In this document: piece after piece, positions 45,589 to 53,377 of the stretch
How the letters are laid out: every line of letters begins with the position of its first letter
How positions within the stretch are numbered: position 1 is the stretch's first letter
NCBI GenBank assembly: GCA_020637515.1
Contig: JACKKG010000001.1
Span: 868,001-932,000, forward strand
Length of the DNA: 64,000 bases
From: Rhodobacter sp.
GTDB taxonomy: Bacteria > Pseudomonadota > Alphaproteobacteria > Rhodobacterales > Rhodobacteraceae
Reading direction: 5' to 3'
Translations under genes and position numbers: made by a program
Notes under the pieces: model-generated
The model's database searches: none
The model's input: the letters and a program-made list of their open reading frames with translations, nothing else
What the model was told of the DNA's origin: nothing

Positions 45589-47196
45589 TCAAAGGCGAAG
45601 GTCGAGGCGGTCGGTTGCAACCCTCTCGGGCCGGTGGGTGGCCGGGCGGGGCGGGTCGGTCGTTACCCCGCCCGGCATCGTGTCACGTTGTTCGGGCGCA
45701 GCGTGGCCCTGTTGGGCCTGGCCCTGCGAGGTGTGGCCCTGCCCGGCCTGCCCGCCGTCGAAGCGCAGCGAAATCTGGCTGTGTCCCAGCGCGCGCAGAT
45801 CGGATTCCAGCGCGGCGATGTGGCGGCGCATCAGGTCCAGCGTCTCGGGTCGGTCGGCGTGGATCACCAGCAGGCTGCCCTGATCGTGACTGACCAGCTT
45901 CAGTCGGACGGGCCCCAGTTCCTCAGGGTCGAGGCGCAGTTCGAACCCGGGGCCATCCCGCTCGGGCATCGCGGCGCCGATCTGGCCTGCGACATGGCGC
46001 AGAATCTCGGCCTGATTGGCCGGCGCGGTCAGCGACAGCGACGGCGTCGGGTTGTGGGGCGCGGGCGCGGTCAGCGGATCGCCACGCAAGGGTGGCAAAT
46101 CGTTGGCCGGAATGCCGTCCCCGGTGGTGCCGGTGTCGCGTGCGGGGGCGGATTGTTCGGTCTGGCGGATCTTGTGCGGGGCGGCGATGGGCGTGGCGGG
46201 TGGCATATCGGGGCGCCTGTCGGCAACGATGCCGGTGTCAGGCGGGGTGTCGGGCCGGGGGGCAGCCGGGGGCGGGACCGGGCCGGTGGGGTCGGCCGCC
46301 CCGGACACCGGGCCAGAGGCCGGCAGGGGCGCGGCCCGTGGTGCCGCGCGCGGCTGCGGCGCCATGGCGGGCAGCAAGGTGACCCGATATTCCGCCCCTG
46401 AAGGGAGGCGCGTGGGCACGGATCGCCCGGTCGCCGCGGGTTCGCCGCGATCTGGCGGCCCCGCGAGTGGGGCGGGAAACTCCGGGCTGTCCGGTGCGAC
46501 CGGCAGGGCGTCGATCCGCGGGGTGGCGCTGCCGATGGGCACGGATGCGGGGATGCGGGGCAGGTCGGTGGCGGTCGTGCCCCGGCGTTCGCCCACCGGG
46601 TGCGTGCTGGCCGGCGGCGCAGGATCGGCGGGGGCGCTGCGCCGCAAGCTGGCGAAAACCGCCGCTGCCCGGCCGGGGCCGTCATCCGTTTCGGCGCGCA
46701 CCCCGGGCGCCGCCCGTGGGATCGCGAGGGCTGGTCCCGCCGCCACGGCGCCCGGTTCCGAAGTGGCCGCCCCGTCGCCGGGCAGGGCCATTTGCGATGG
46801 GTCCACCATCGCGCGAGGGGGCACCTGAACGGGCATCGACCCGGCGATCACGCCGTCAGACCCGCGCGTGCTCGGGCGTGGGTCCGGCGCGATAGGGTCG
46901 GCCAGGTCCGGAACCGCGTCGCCGGACGGTTGGCGAGGTGTGCCCGCGGCGGGCAGCGGGATGGCCGCGTTTGCCCCGACCGGCGGCGGATCGTCGTCGG
47001 TGTCATTCGATTGCGGCGAATCATCGGGGGCCTGCGCATGATCCGGCGCGCCTGCCACATCTGGGGCCGGGGCCGTGGGTTGCCCCCAGGTTTCGCGCAA
47101 CTGCATGAGAATCTTCTGGAAATCCGCACCTTTGAGCGATGGCCTTGGGGGCGGCGCGGTGGGCAGGACGGTGTCGGTCAGAATGGCGGGCAGCAT
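45589..47196 (-). CDS. fliK: flagellar hook-length control protein FliK
   Basis: A 535-residue protein, rich in Pro, Ala and Gly in its first 400 residues, as expected of an exported molecular ruler. The C-terminal FliK domain (about residues 395-490) is recognisable: PGFELRLDPEELGPVRLKLV, ADRPETLDLMRRH and LRDLGHS-like SQISLRFDGG. FliK measures hook length and switches export specificity through FlhB. It is the first gene of the pair transcribed leftward, divergent from flgJ. Low complexity makes the exact start less certain, but the ATG at 47196 fits. Confidence 0.85.
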   Translation of the reverse strand: MLPAILTDTVLPTAPPPRPSLKGADFQKILMQLRETWGQPTAPAPDVAGAPDHAQAPDDSPQSNDTDDDPPPVGANAAIPLPAAGTPRQPSGDAVPDLADPIAPDPRPSTRGSDGVIAGSMPVQVPPRAMVDPSQMALPGDGAATSEPGAVAAGPALAIPRAAPGVRAETDDGPGRAAAVFASLRRSAPADPAPPASTHPVGERRGTTATDLPRIPASVPIGSATPRIDALPVAPDSPEFPAPLAGPPDRGEPAATGRSVPTRLPSGAEYRVTLLPAMAPQPRAAPRAAPLPASGPVSGAADPTGPVPPPAAPRPDTPPDTGIVADRRPDMPPATPIAAPHKIRQTEQSAPARDTGTTGDGIPANDLPPLRGDPLTAPAPHNPTPSLSLTAPANQAEILRHVAGQIGAAMPERDGPGFELRLDPEELGPVRLKLVSHDQGSLLVIHADRPETLDLMRRHIAALESDLRALGHSQISLRFDGGQAGQGHTSQGQAQQGHAAPEQRDTMPGGVTTDPPRPATHRPERVATDRLDLRL

Positions 47197-47296
47197 GACG
47201 AGCCTCGGTCTTTCGGGTTCCTCCGGTCTACCAGCCGTTGGTTACCGCTTCTTTACCGGCATCGCCGATGCTGACCCCAGACGCAGAGGAGCCGCC

Positions 47297-47602
47297 ATGA
47301 CCGTGATTCCCCCGACCCTGACCTCTTCCCCGACCGGGCCCGCAGCCCGCGCGCCCGATGCCCTCAGGCGCAGCGCCGAAGCCCTGGAAAGCGCCTTTCT
47401 GGCCGAGATGCTGAAGGCGGCCGGCGTGTTCAAACCCTCGGAAACCATGGGTGGCGGCGCGGGCGAAGAGCAGTTCACCTCGTTCCTGGCCGACGCGCAG
47501 GCGCAGGCCCTGGTCGCACGCGGCGGCATCGGGCTGGCCGATTCGATCGAACAGGCATTGCGCGTGCGGGCGCAAGGCGCGCAACCGGACCCCTTGCGAT
47601 GA
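47297..47602 (+). CDS. FlgJ/CheL-type rod-binding protein
   Basis: A 101-residue protein matching only the N-terminal rod-binding part of FlgJ: ALESAFLAEMLKAAGVFKPS and EEQFTSFLADAQAQALVARGG. The muramidase domain found in enterobacterial FlgJ is absent, as usual in alphaproteobacteria, where this short form is called CheL or FlgJ. It is exported or scaffolds the rod. The ATG at 47297 follows GAGGAGCCGCC. Its stop overlaps the next start by four bases. Confidence 0.83.
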   Translation: MTVIPPTLTSSPTGPAARAPDALRRSAEALESAFLAEMLKAAGVFKPSETMGGGAGEEQFTSFLADAQAQALVARGGIGLADSIEQALRVRAQGAQPDPLR

Positions 47603-47940
47603 GCCGGAGCGATCTGAAGCGCATGATCGCCGTGCTGGAGCGCGAACGCGCGGCGCTGGCCGCGGTCGATCTGCCGCAGCTGGAGCGTTTGATGCCCCGC
47701 AAGGCCGCGCTGCTCGCGCGGATCGAGGGGGACACCGTCGCCGATCCTGCCCTGCTGCAACGCATGGGCAACGCCGCCCGCCGCAATGCCCGCCTGTTCG
47801 AGGCGCTGATCGGCGGCATTCGCGATACCCGTGAACTGATCGCGCGGGTGCGCACGGGCGCGCGCGGGCAGACCTATGGCCGAAACGGTGCGCGGGCGAT
47901 CCTGGACCCGCCATCGGGAACGGTGCACCGGCGCGCGTGA
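47599..47940 (+). CDS. FlgN-like flagellar export chaperone
   Basis: A 113-residue mostly helical protein with heptad-like N-terminal segments (LKRMIAVLERERAALAAVDL, LERLMPRKAALLARI). FlgN chaperones escort hook-filament junction proteins FlgK and FlgL. Assignment is by size, helical pattern and position after flgJ rather than by strong motif. The ATGA overlap with flgJ shows coupling. A terminator follows. Confidence 0.65.
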   Translation: MSRSDLKRMIAVLERERAALAAVDLPQLERLMPRKAALLARIEGDTVADPALLQRMGNAARRNARLFEALIGGIRDTRELIARVRTGARGQTYGRNGARAILDPPSGTVHRRA

Positions 47941-47948
47941 CGCGGTTC

Positions 47949-47977
47949 AAGGGGCGGCCAGACGGGGCCGCCCCTTT
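47949..47977 (+). terminator. terminator after the flgJ-flgN pair
   Basis: Arms AAGGGGCGGCC / GGCCGCCCCTT are perfect over 11 bp with a 6-base loop, then TTT. It separates these genes from flagellin. Confidence 0.85.
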
Positions 47978-48225
47978 GCATTCGCGGGGCTTTCCGGACC
48001 CCGGAGCGATGCGGGAATTTCGCGATGAATTTGAAGGAAATGCACCGTGACGGAGGGGTCACGATTAAGTCCATCTTAGCGAATCGCGGCGAGGGTTGCA
48101 GGGCACCCAGGGGGTGGCGCGCCGTCCGGGAACCCGGATCGCCGCAGGTCCAGAAAGGGCTTGGTCGCCGTTCGCGAGACGGCAAGCAACCGGCGTGAAT
48201 ACGCCATCAAGACAAGGGAATACCA
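47978..48225 (+). other. flagellin leader and promoter region
   Basis: About 250 bp without a gene before fliC. A flagellar promoter (sigma-28 or sigma-54 type) is expected here, but I found no convincing match to either consensus. A purine-rich ribosome site AAGGGAAT lies just before the fliC ATG. Confidence 0.45.
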
Positions 48226-49506
48226 ATGTCCTCGATTCTGACCAACAACTCCGCCATGGTCGCGCTGCAGACCCTGCGCACGATCAACACCAACATGTCG
48301 AAGACCCAGAACGAGATCTCGACCGGCAAGTCGGTCTCGAACGCCCGCGACAACTCGGCGATCTGGTCCATCTCGAAGACGATGGAATCGGATGTGAAGG
48401 GCTTCAAGGGCATCGCCGACAGCCTGGCCCTGGGCTCGTCCACCATCGCTGTGGCGCGCTCGGCGTCGGAACAGATCACCGACCTTCTGACCGAGATCAA
48501 GGGCAAGATCGTTGCCGCCCAGGAAGACAACGTCGACCGTGACAAGATCCAGACCGATCTGTCGGCGCTGCGCAGCCAGATCTCGTCGATCACCGGCGCG
48601 GCGCAGTTCAACGGCCTCAACCTGTTGTCGAACCGCGAAAGCGGGGCCACGGTGGCCAATATCGTGGCCAACACCGGCACCGGCGCGGGCGTTCTGGGCT
48701 CTGGCAGCGTCAACATCCTGTCGTCGCTGGACCGCAGTTCCTCGGGGTCGGTGACGGCTTCGACGATCTCGGCGAGCAAGGCGGACCTGGGGATGCAGGC
48801 TTCGACCGCTGGCGTTGGCACCGACATCGCGGCCTCGGCGTTCACCGGCGCGGGCGCGATCACGGCCGGCAACACCGGCACGCTGACCGTCGCCGGCGAC
48901 ACCACAACCACCGCCCGCGCGGGCAACAAGGTGCTGGCGGGCGACACCTACACGATCGGTGGCCTGACCGGGATCTCGAACGCGGTGCGCTATGTGGCGC
49001 GCGACGGGGATACCGTCCAGGACATCGCGGCGAACCTGACCAACCGCCTGAACTTCGAGGCCGAATCGGCGGGTGTGAAGATCTCGGCCGCGCTGGGCTC
49101 GAACGGGGCGATCACGATCACGAACAACACCGCGGCCAGCATCACCACCACGGCCGGGGCGACCACGGCCGGAACGTCAGGCGGCGGGCTCGAGATCCTG
49201 AAGGATATCGATGTCTCGACCGAGAACGGCGCCAAGGCCGCCTTGTCCGCGATCGAGGGGCTGACGCAGACCGCAGTCGGCGCCGCGGCGGACTTCGGCT
49301 CGGTCCAGGGGCGAATTGACGTGCAGAGCAAGTATGTCAACAGCCTGATGGATTCGCTCAAGTCGGGGATCGGGTCGCTGGTTGACGCGGATATGGAGGA
49401 AACCTCGGCGCGGCTGCAGGCGTTGCAGGTGCAGCAGCAGCTCGGTGTTCAGGCGCTCTCGATCGCCAACCAGGCGCCGCAGAACATCCTCTCGCTGTTC
49501 CGCTGA
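48226..49506 (+). CDS. fliC: flagellin
   Basis: A 426-residue filament subunit. The N-terminal D0/D1 coiled-coil part reads SSILTNNSAMVALQTLRTIN and SISKTMESDVKGFKGIADSL. The C-terminal partner LQVQQQLGVQALSIANQAPQ with ILSLFR at the end is complete. The variable middle (about residues 165-330) is Thr/Gly/Ala-rich and includes a hook-IN-like segment (YVARDGDTVQDIAANLTNRL). The protein lacks a signal peptide because it is exported through the flagellar type III system. A terminator follows; FlaF and FlbT, its assembly and translation regulators, come next. Confidence 0.96.
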   Translation: MSSILTNNSAMVALQTLRTINTNMSKTQNEISTGKSVSNARDNSAIWSISKTMESDVKGFKGIADSLALGSSTIAVARSASEQITDLLTEIKGKIVAAQEDNVDRDKIQTDLSALRSQISSITGAAQFNGLNLLSNRESGATVANIVANTGTGAGVLGSGSVNILSSLDRSSSGSVTASTISASKADLGMQASTAGVGTDIAASAFTGAGAITAGNTGTLTVAGDTTTTARAGNKVLAGDTYTIGGLTGISNAVRYVARDGDTVQDIAANLTNRLNFEAESAGVKISAALGSNGAITITNNTAASITTTAGATTAGTSGGGLEILKDIDVSTENGAKAALSAIEGLTQTAVGAAADFGSVQGRIDVQSKYVNSLMDSLKSGIGSLVDADMEETSARLQALQVQQQLGVQALSIANQAPQNILSLFR

Positions 49507-49515
49507 GGACCCTGG

Positions 49516-49545
49516 GGGGCCGGGTCCTGACGACCCGGCCCCTTG
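49516..49545 (+). terminator. rho-independent terminator after fliC
   Basis: Perfect 11-bp arms GGGGCCGGGTC / GACCCGGCCCC with a 5-base loop begin nine bases after the stop; a short TT follows. It probably allows high flagellin transcript levels relative to flaF. Confidence 0.8.
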
Positions 49546-49585
49546 CTCGCCGCCTGACCCCTGACTTCGCACAACGAGGCCCCCG

Positions 49586-49966
49586 ATGAGCGTCGCCACA
49601 CACGCGCACTCGACCTATGCCATTCACGCCGGAGCCCTGCGGACGCCGCGCGATATCGAATACGATGTCCTGGCCCGGATCACCGGCCGTCTGCGGTCCC
49701 ATCTGCCGCACCCCAGGGGCCGCGTCGATGCGGCGCTGGCCGAGGTCCTGAACGACAATCGCCGCCTGTGGACCGCGTTTGCCTCGGACCTGGCGCATCC
49801 GGACAACAGCTTTGACGCCACCTTGCGGGCGCGTCTGTTCTATCTGGCGGAATTCACCCTGAAACACACCGCCGACGTTCTGAAAGGCGACGCCAGCGCC
49901 GATGTTCTGGCCGAGATCAACACCGCGGTGATGCGCGGCCTGCGCGGACAGGGAGCGGGCGCATGA
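49586..49966 (+). CDS. flaF: flagellar biosynthesis regulator FlaF
   Basis: A 126-residue protein of the alphaproteobacterial FlaF family, which promotes flagellin translation or secretion in balance with FlbT. Segments IEYDVLARITGRLRSHL and RLFYLAEFTLKHTADVLKG match the family. Its stop overlaps the flbT start by four bases. It lies 79 bp after fliC, behind its terminator. Confidence 0.87.
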   Translation: MSVATHAHSTYAIHAGALRTPRDIEYDVLARITGRLRSHLPHPRGRVDAALAEVLNDNRRLWTAFASDLAHPDNSFDATLRARLFYLAEFTLKHTADVLKGDASADVLAEINTAVMRGLRGQGAGA

Positions 49967-50367
49967 CCGGGCTGATCCTGAAACTCGCGCCCCATGAACG
50001 GGTGCTGATCAATGGCGCGGTGATCGAGAACGGCGAACGCCGCAGCCGACTGTCGATCGTCACGCCCAATGCGAACATCCTGCGTCTGCGCGATGCCATC
50101 CACCCCGAGGAGGTCAGAACGCCTGTGCGGCGCGTGGCCTATATCGCGCAATTGGTGCTGTCGGGCGATGCCGATCCTGACGAGGCCAGCCCGCAATTGT
50201 TGCGCGGGATCGAACAGCTGAGCCAGGTGATGACCGATTCCGACAGCCGGGGCCTGCTGGACCGGGCGACGCGCGCCGTTCTGAGCCAGGAATTCTACCC
50301 CGCGATGCGGCATCTCAGGGCGCTTTTGCCGCGCGAAGAGCGGCTCTTCGCGGCGATGCGGCAATGA
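49963..50367 (+). CDS. flbT: flagellin mRNA regulator FlbT
   Basis: A 134-residue protein that in Caulobacter destabilises flagellin mRNA until the hook is complete. It starts MTGLILKLAPHERVLINGAV with IENGERRSRLSIVTPNANIL, the standard family beginning. The ATGA overlap with flaF and the four-base overlap with the next gene show a tightly coupled operon. Confidence 0.92.
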   Translation: MTGLILKLAPHERVLINGAVIENGERRSRLSIVTPNANILRLRDAIHPEEVRTPVRRVAYIAQLVLSGDADPDEASPQLLRGIEQLSQVMTDSDSRGLLDRATRAVLSQEFYPAMRHLRALLPREERLFAAMRQ

Positions 50368-51185
50368 GCTTCCAGCCGATCCTGCCCCTCGACGGTTATG
50401 TCGGCTGGCGCTTCTTGCAGCGCACCCTGGACAGCCAGCAGCGCAGCTTTGCAAACGCACCGGCCGCGCAGCGCGACGAGACCTATTATCGCGAGACAAT
50501 CGCCAAGATTGGCAGCGCCGAGGAACTGGTCAAGGATCGCCGCCTTTTGCGCGTCACGTTGACCGCCTTCGGTTTGCAAGACGACCTGCCGAACCGCGCC
50601 TATGTGCAGAAGGTGCTGGAAAGCTCGGTCTATGACGACACCAGCTTTGCCAGTCGGCTGGCCGACAAGCGCTATCTGGCCATGGCCAAGGCGTTCAGCT
50701 TTGCCGACCGCACCGTTCCGCGCAATCAGTTGAGCGGGTTCGCCGACACCATCCTTGGGCAATACCGCGACCGGTCGTTCGAGATCGCCGTGGGGGACCA
50801 GAACGATTCGATGCGCATGGCGCTGGCCCTCGGGCGCGATCTGGGCGCCCTGGCCGCGCAGGACAGCAGCGAGGCGACGCGCTGGTATACCGTTCTGGGC
50901 ACGCCCAACCTGCGACAGGTCTTCGAGACGGCCTACAATCTGCCGTCAAGCTTCGGCACGCTGGACATCGACCAACAGGTTCAGATCCTGAAAGATCGCA
51001 CCGAACGGCTGACCGGGTCGAACACGATCGCGCAATTCACGGATCCCGCTGCCATCGACACGCTGACTCGGCGGTTCTTCCTGATCGGGCAGGTCGCGCA
51101 AATTCAGGCCGCCGGCACGGGCAACTCCGCGCTGACCCTGTTGCAAAGCGGGCAGGCATCGTTGAAGGCCATGCTGGGGCGATGA
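50364..51185 (+). CDS. DUF1217 family flagellar-associated protein
   Basis: A 273-residue helical protein. DUF1217 is seen in the repeated helical segments RDETYYRETIAKIGSAEELV, LPNRAYVQKVLESSVYDDTS and FASRLADKRYLAMAKAF. The family occurs next to flagellar genes of alphaproteobacteria, and its role is not established. There is no signal peptide. It overlaps flbT by four bases, which supports a flagellar role by context. Confidence 0.85.
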   Translation: MSFQPILPLDGYVGWRFLQRTLDSQQRSFANAPAAQRDETYYRETIAKIGSAEELVKDRRLLRVTLTAFGLQDDLPNRAYVQKVLESSVYDDTSFASRLADKRYLAMAKAFSFADRTVPRNQLSGFADTILGQYRDRSFEIAVGDQNDSMRMALALGRDLGALAAQDSSEATRWYTVLGTPNLRQVFETAYNLPSSFGTLDIDQQVQILKDRTERLTGSNTIAQFTDPAAIDTLTRRFFLIGQVAQIQAAGTGNSALTLLQSGQASLKAMLGR

Positions 51186-51376
51186 CGCAGGCGTCGGGCA
51201 CGCCGGCCCCTGTGGTGGCTGGCGCTGCGCGCTGGGCCCATGGCGTCGGCAAATCGCGCCGCCCACGATCATTTTCCCGGCATCGGCGGCCGGATTCATG
51301 GGTCATTTGCGCAAAATCAACGACCGGGACGCGCGGTCACGTTAAGATCATGGCGTGGGAAAGGAGCACGACAGCC

Positions 51377-51580
51377 ATGACCATGTATCCGATCACGGCC
51401 CTGTGCCAGATGTGGCAAACCCAAGTTGAGCAGACCTTGCGGGTCTGGGCTTGGTGGGCACAATTCGTGCCGCAAGAAAGTGCAGCGGAACTGTCCGCCG
51501 ATGCCGAGGCCGAGGCGCGCGCCTCGGCGCCCTCGGTGCAGACCAAGACGGCGCGCAAACGCGCCGCCGCGGCGGTCTGA
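51377..51580 (+). CDS. small hypothetical protein
   Basis: A 67-residue protein starting MTMYPITALCQMWQTQVEQT, with a Trp-rich amphipathic first half (LRVWAWWAQFVP) and a charged Ala/Glu/Lys tail ending in KRAAAAV. AAGGAG lies ten bases before the ATG, a good ribosome site; an earlier in-frame ATG at 51350 is less well placed. It is not recognised. The Trp-rich helix plus basic tail could associate with membranes or granules, but that is only a structural impression. It is flanked by 191 bp and 424 bp without other genes. Confidence 0.5.
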   Translation: MTMYPITALCQMWQTQVEQTLRVWAWWAQFVPQESAAELSADAEAEARASAPSVQTKTARKRAAAAV

Positions 51581-52004
51581 CCCCGGGGGCAAGGATCGCG
51601 CGGGCGGAACCCGTCGAGGGCCCGACCGTCGTGTTCACGGCCGGGCCGGGCTGCGCCTGTCGCGGCGCGGACGGTTGGGGACCGGCAAGCGGAGGCTGAC
51701 GCAAGGCGGCGGTTGATCCCGCGAGCGGTGCGCGGGGGATCAAACGCCCGGATCACCTGCGCCGGCATCTTGGTTGCCCCCGGTCGTCACCCGCTTGCGA
51801 CACCCGCTTTCGACGGGCGCTTGCGACAACCGCTTTCGACTGGCGTCGGAACCCGCCGTCCCGTCCGTACGGGCACGCGCGCCATCTTGGTCGCCAGCGT
51901 GCCGGTGGTGCCCCGTGTTCGATTCGCGAGCGATCGGGCCGTGCGCGGAAGCGCCGCCAGGGACGCCCGCGCCGATGCCGCGCCCGGATCGTTTCGATTG
52001 CCCG
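51581..52004. other. intergenic region with a short tandem repeat
   Basis: About 420 bp without a supported gene. It includes the tandem repeat at 51792-51843. The rest is GC-rich, and no promoter was recognised. Confidence 0.5.
51792..51843. repeat. four tandem 13-bp units (two 26-bp units)
   Basis: Units read CGCTTGCGACACC, CGCTTTCGACGGG, CGCTTGCGACAAC and CGCTTTCGACTGG. Alternate units are nearly identical, so the repeat also counts as two 26-bp copies differing at two positions. The shared core is CGCTTNCGAC. Confidence 0.8.
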
Positions 52005-52877
52005 CTATTCGGCTGCCATGTCCAGCGCCTTGCCGCCCAGATCCAGCGCCGCCAGATCCCGCACCACGCCGCGCATGACCGCCTGAAAGGCGGGGAAATC
52101 CGCGCGCGGCTCGATGCGTGCTTCATCCATGTAGAGGCTGCGGTCGATTTCGATCTGAAGGGCGTGCATCCCCTGCGAGGGCCGGCCATAGCGCTGCACG
52201 ACATAAGCCCCGGCAAAGGGGGCGTTGCGCGCGACGGTAAACCCCGCGCCGCGCAGGACGGATTCGACCGCCCGCACCACGTCGTCGCGCGCCGAGGCCC
52301 CCCAGCGGTCGCCAACGATGATTTCGGGTCGCGCCGCGCCACGCGCGACATGGCCCGAAAGGGCCTCGTGCGGCATCGAATGCATGTCGCACAGCAGCAC
52401 CTGCCCGAAGCGGCGATGCTGTCGGCCCAGCAGGTCGGACAACGCGGCGTGGTAGGGCGCCCAATAGCACGCGATCCGGTCCCGGGCCTCGTCCAGGGTC
52501 AGCTTGCCGTGGTAGATCGAACGCCCGTTTGCCACCACCCGTGCCAGCACCCCCAGCCCCGAGGCGACGCGCGGGTTCAACCCGGCGCGGGGTGCCCCCT
52601 CGATCAGGGCGGGGTCCAGCTCGTCGTCGGCGCGGTTGAAATCGACATAGGCGCGCGGCACGTCGCTGTGGATCAACGCGGCGCCAAAGCGCGGGGCATC
52701 GGCCAGCAGCAGGTCCACGAACGCATCCTCGGACGAGCGCAGGACACGGGCGGTCACCTGCGCGCGATCCAGCAGATCGGTCGGATAGACCCGCCCAGAA
52801 TGCGGCGAGGCGAAGACCACGCAAGAGCGCGCTTCGGCGGGTTCGACGATGTGGACCGGGGTCGGCATCTGCGGCAT
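52005..52877 (-). CDS. N-formylglutamate amidohydrolase family protein
   Basis: A 290-residue member of the HutG/FGase family, which hydrolyses N-formylglutamate at the end of one histidine-degradation route. Recognisable segments are VVFASPHSGRVYPTDLL near the N-terminus (HSG with the metal histidine), DVPRAYVDFNRADDELDP, and LLCDMHSMPHEALS and MHALQIEIDRSLYMDEA. No other hut genes are present, so a role in another formyl-amide hydrolysis is possible. The start at 52877 is preferred over the ATG nine bases later. It is upstream of, and on the opposite strand to, tRNA-Val. Confidence 0.86.
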   Translation of the reverse strand: MPQMPTPVHIVEPAEARSCVVFASPHSGRVYPTDLLDRAQVTARVLRSSEDAFVDLLLADAPRFGAALIHSDVPRAYVDFNRADDELDPALIEGAPRAGLNPRVASGLGVLARVVANGRSIYHGKLTLDEARDRIACYWAPYHAALSDLLGRQHRRFGQVLLCDMHSMPHEALSGHVARGAARPEIIVGDRWGASARDDVVRAVESVLRGAGFTVARNAPFAGAYVVQRYGRPSQGMHALQIEIDRSLYMDEARIEPRADFPAFQAVMRGVVRDLAALDLGGKALDMAAE

Positions 52878-52923
52878 TCCTCTGCCCGAACTATAACGGC
52901 GAAAATTGCGCTGCGGAAAGCCC

Positions 52924-52952
52924 TTGAACATGACCGCGAGTCCTTTTATAGA
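52924..52952 (+). promoter_or_regulatory. sigma-70-type promoter of tRNA-Val
   Basis: TTGAAC (52924-52929) and TATAGA (52947-52952) are 17 bases apart, about 45 bases before the tRNA. The match is good for an alphaproteobacterial housekeeping promoter. Confidence 0.72.
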
Positions 52953-52997
52953 CCCGTCCACAGACGCGGCTTGCCCCTCGTGGTGGGCCGATGTTCC

Positions 52998-53072
<75 letters not shown>

Positions 53073-53170
53073 TCGCCCTTTTTGGGGCAGGTGACCATCG
53101 CGCCCCCAGGCGAAAGCTGACGGGGCGTTAAAGTTTCAAGGCGCCTGGCGCCGCGAAGAGGAGAAGGCCG

Positions 53171-53296
53171 ATGAAGGTCAGAAATTCGCTGCGCTCGCTC
53201 AAGCAGCGCCACCGCGATTGCCAGGTCGTGCGCCGCAAAGGCCGGATCTATGTGATCAACAAGACCCAGAAGAAGTTCAAGGCCCGCCAGGGCTGA
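53171..53296 (+). CDS. rpmJ: 50S ribosomal protein L36
   Basis: A 41-residue basic protein starting MKVRNSLRSLKQRHRDCQVV and ending KKFKARQG. It is the zinc-free (C-minus) L36 type common in alphaproteobacteria: the four cysteines of the zinc ribbon are reduced to one. It lies 98 bp after tRNA-Val. The start follows GAAGAGGAGAAGG. The gene is shorter than usual detection limits but unmistakable. Confidence 0.95.
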   Translation: MKVRNSLRSLKQRHRDCQVVRRKGRIYVINKTQKKFKARQG

Positions 53297-53315
53297 TCTC
53301 TTCGGGATCCGAATC

Positions 53316-53351
53316 AAGGGCCGCTCCGGGCAATCCGGCGCGGCCCTTTTC
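53316..53351 (+). terminator. rho-independent terminator after rpmJ
   Basis: A GGGCCGC / GCGGCCC stem (53318-53324 and 53339-53345) with an internal CCGG hairpin is followed by TTTT. It may also end the convergent pseudo-caspase transcript. Confidence 0.82.
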
Positions 53352-53377
53352 GTTGTCTGCGGGCGCGGCCCGATGCG

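Noticed and set aside
51792..51843. CRISPR-like array
   Set aside because: The units are directly adjacent with no unique spacers and no cas genes are nearby.
53171..53296. Damaged zinc ribbon in L36
   Set aside because: The zinc-free form of L36 is a normal variant in alphaproteobacteria.
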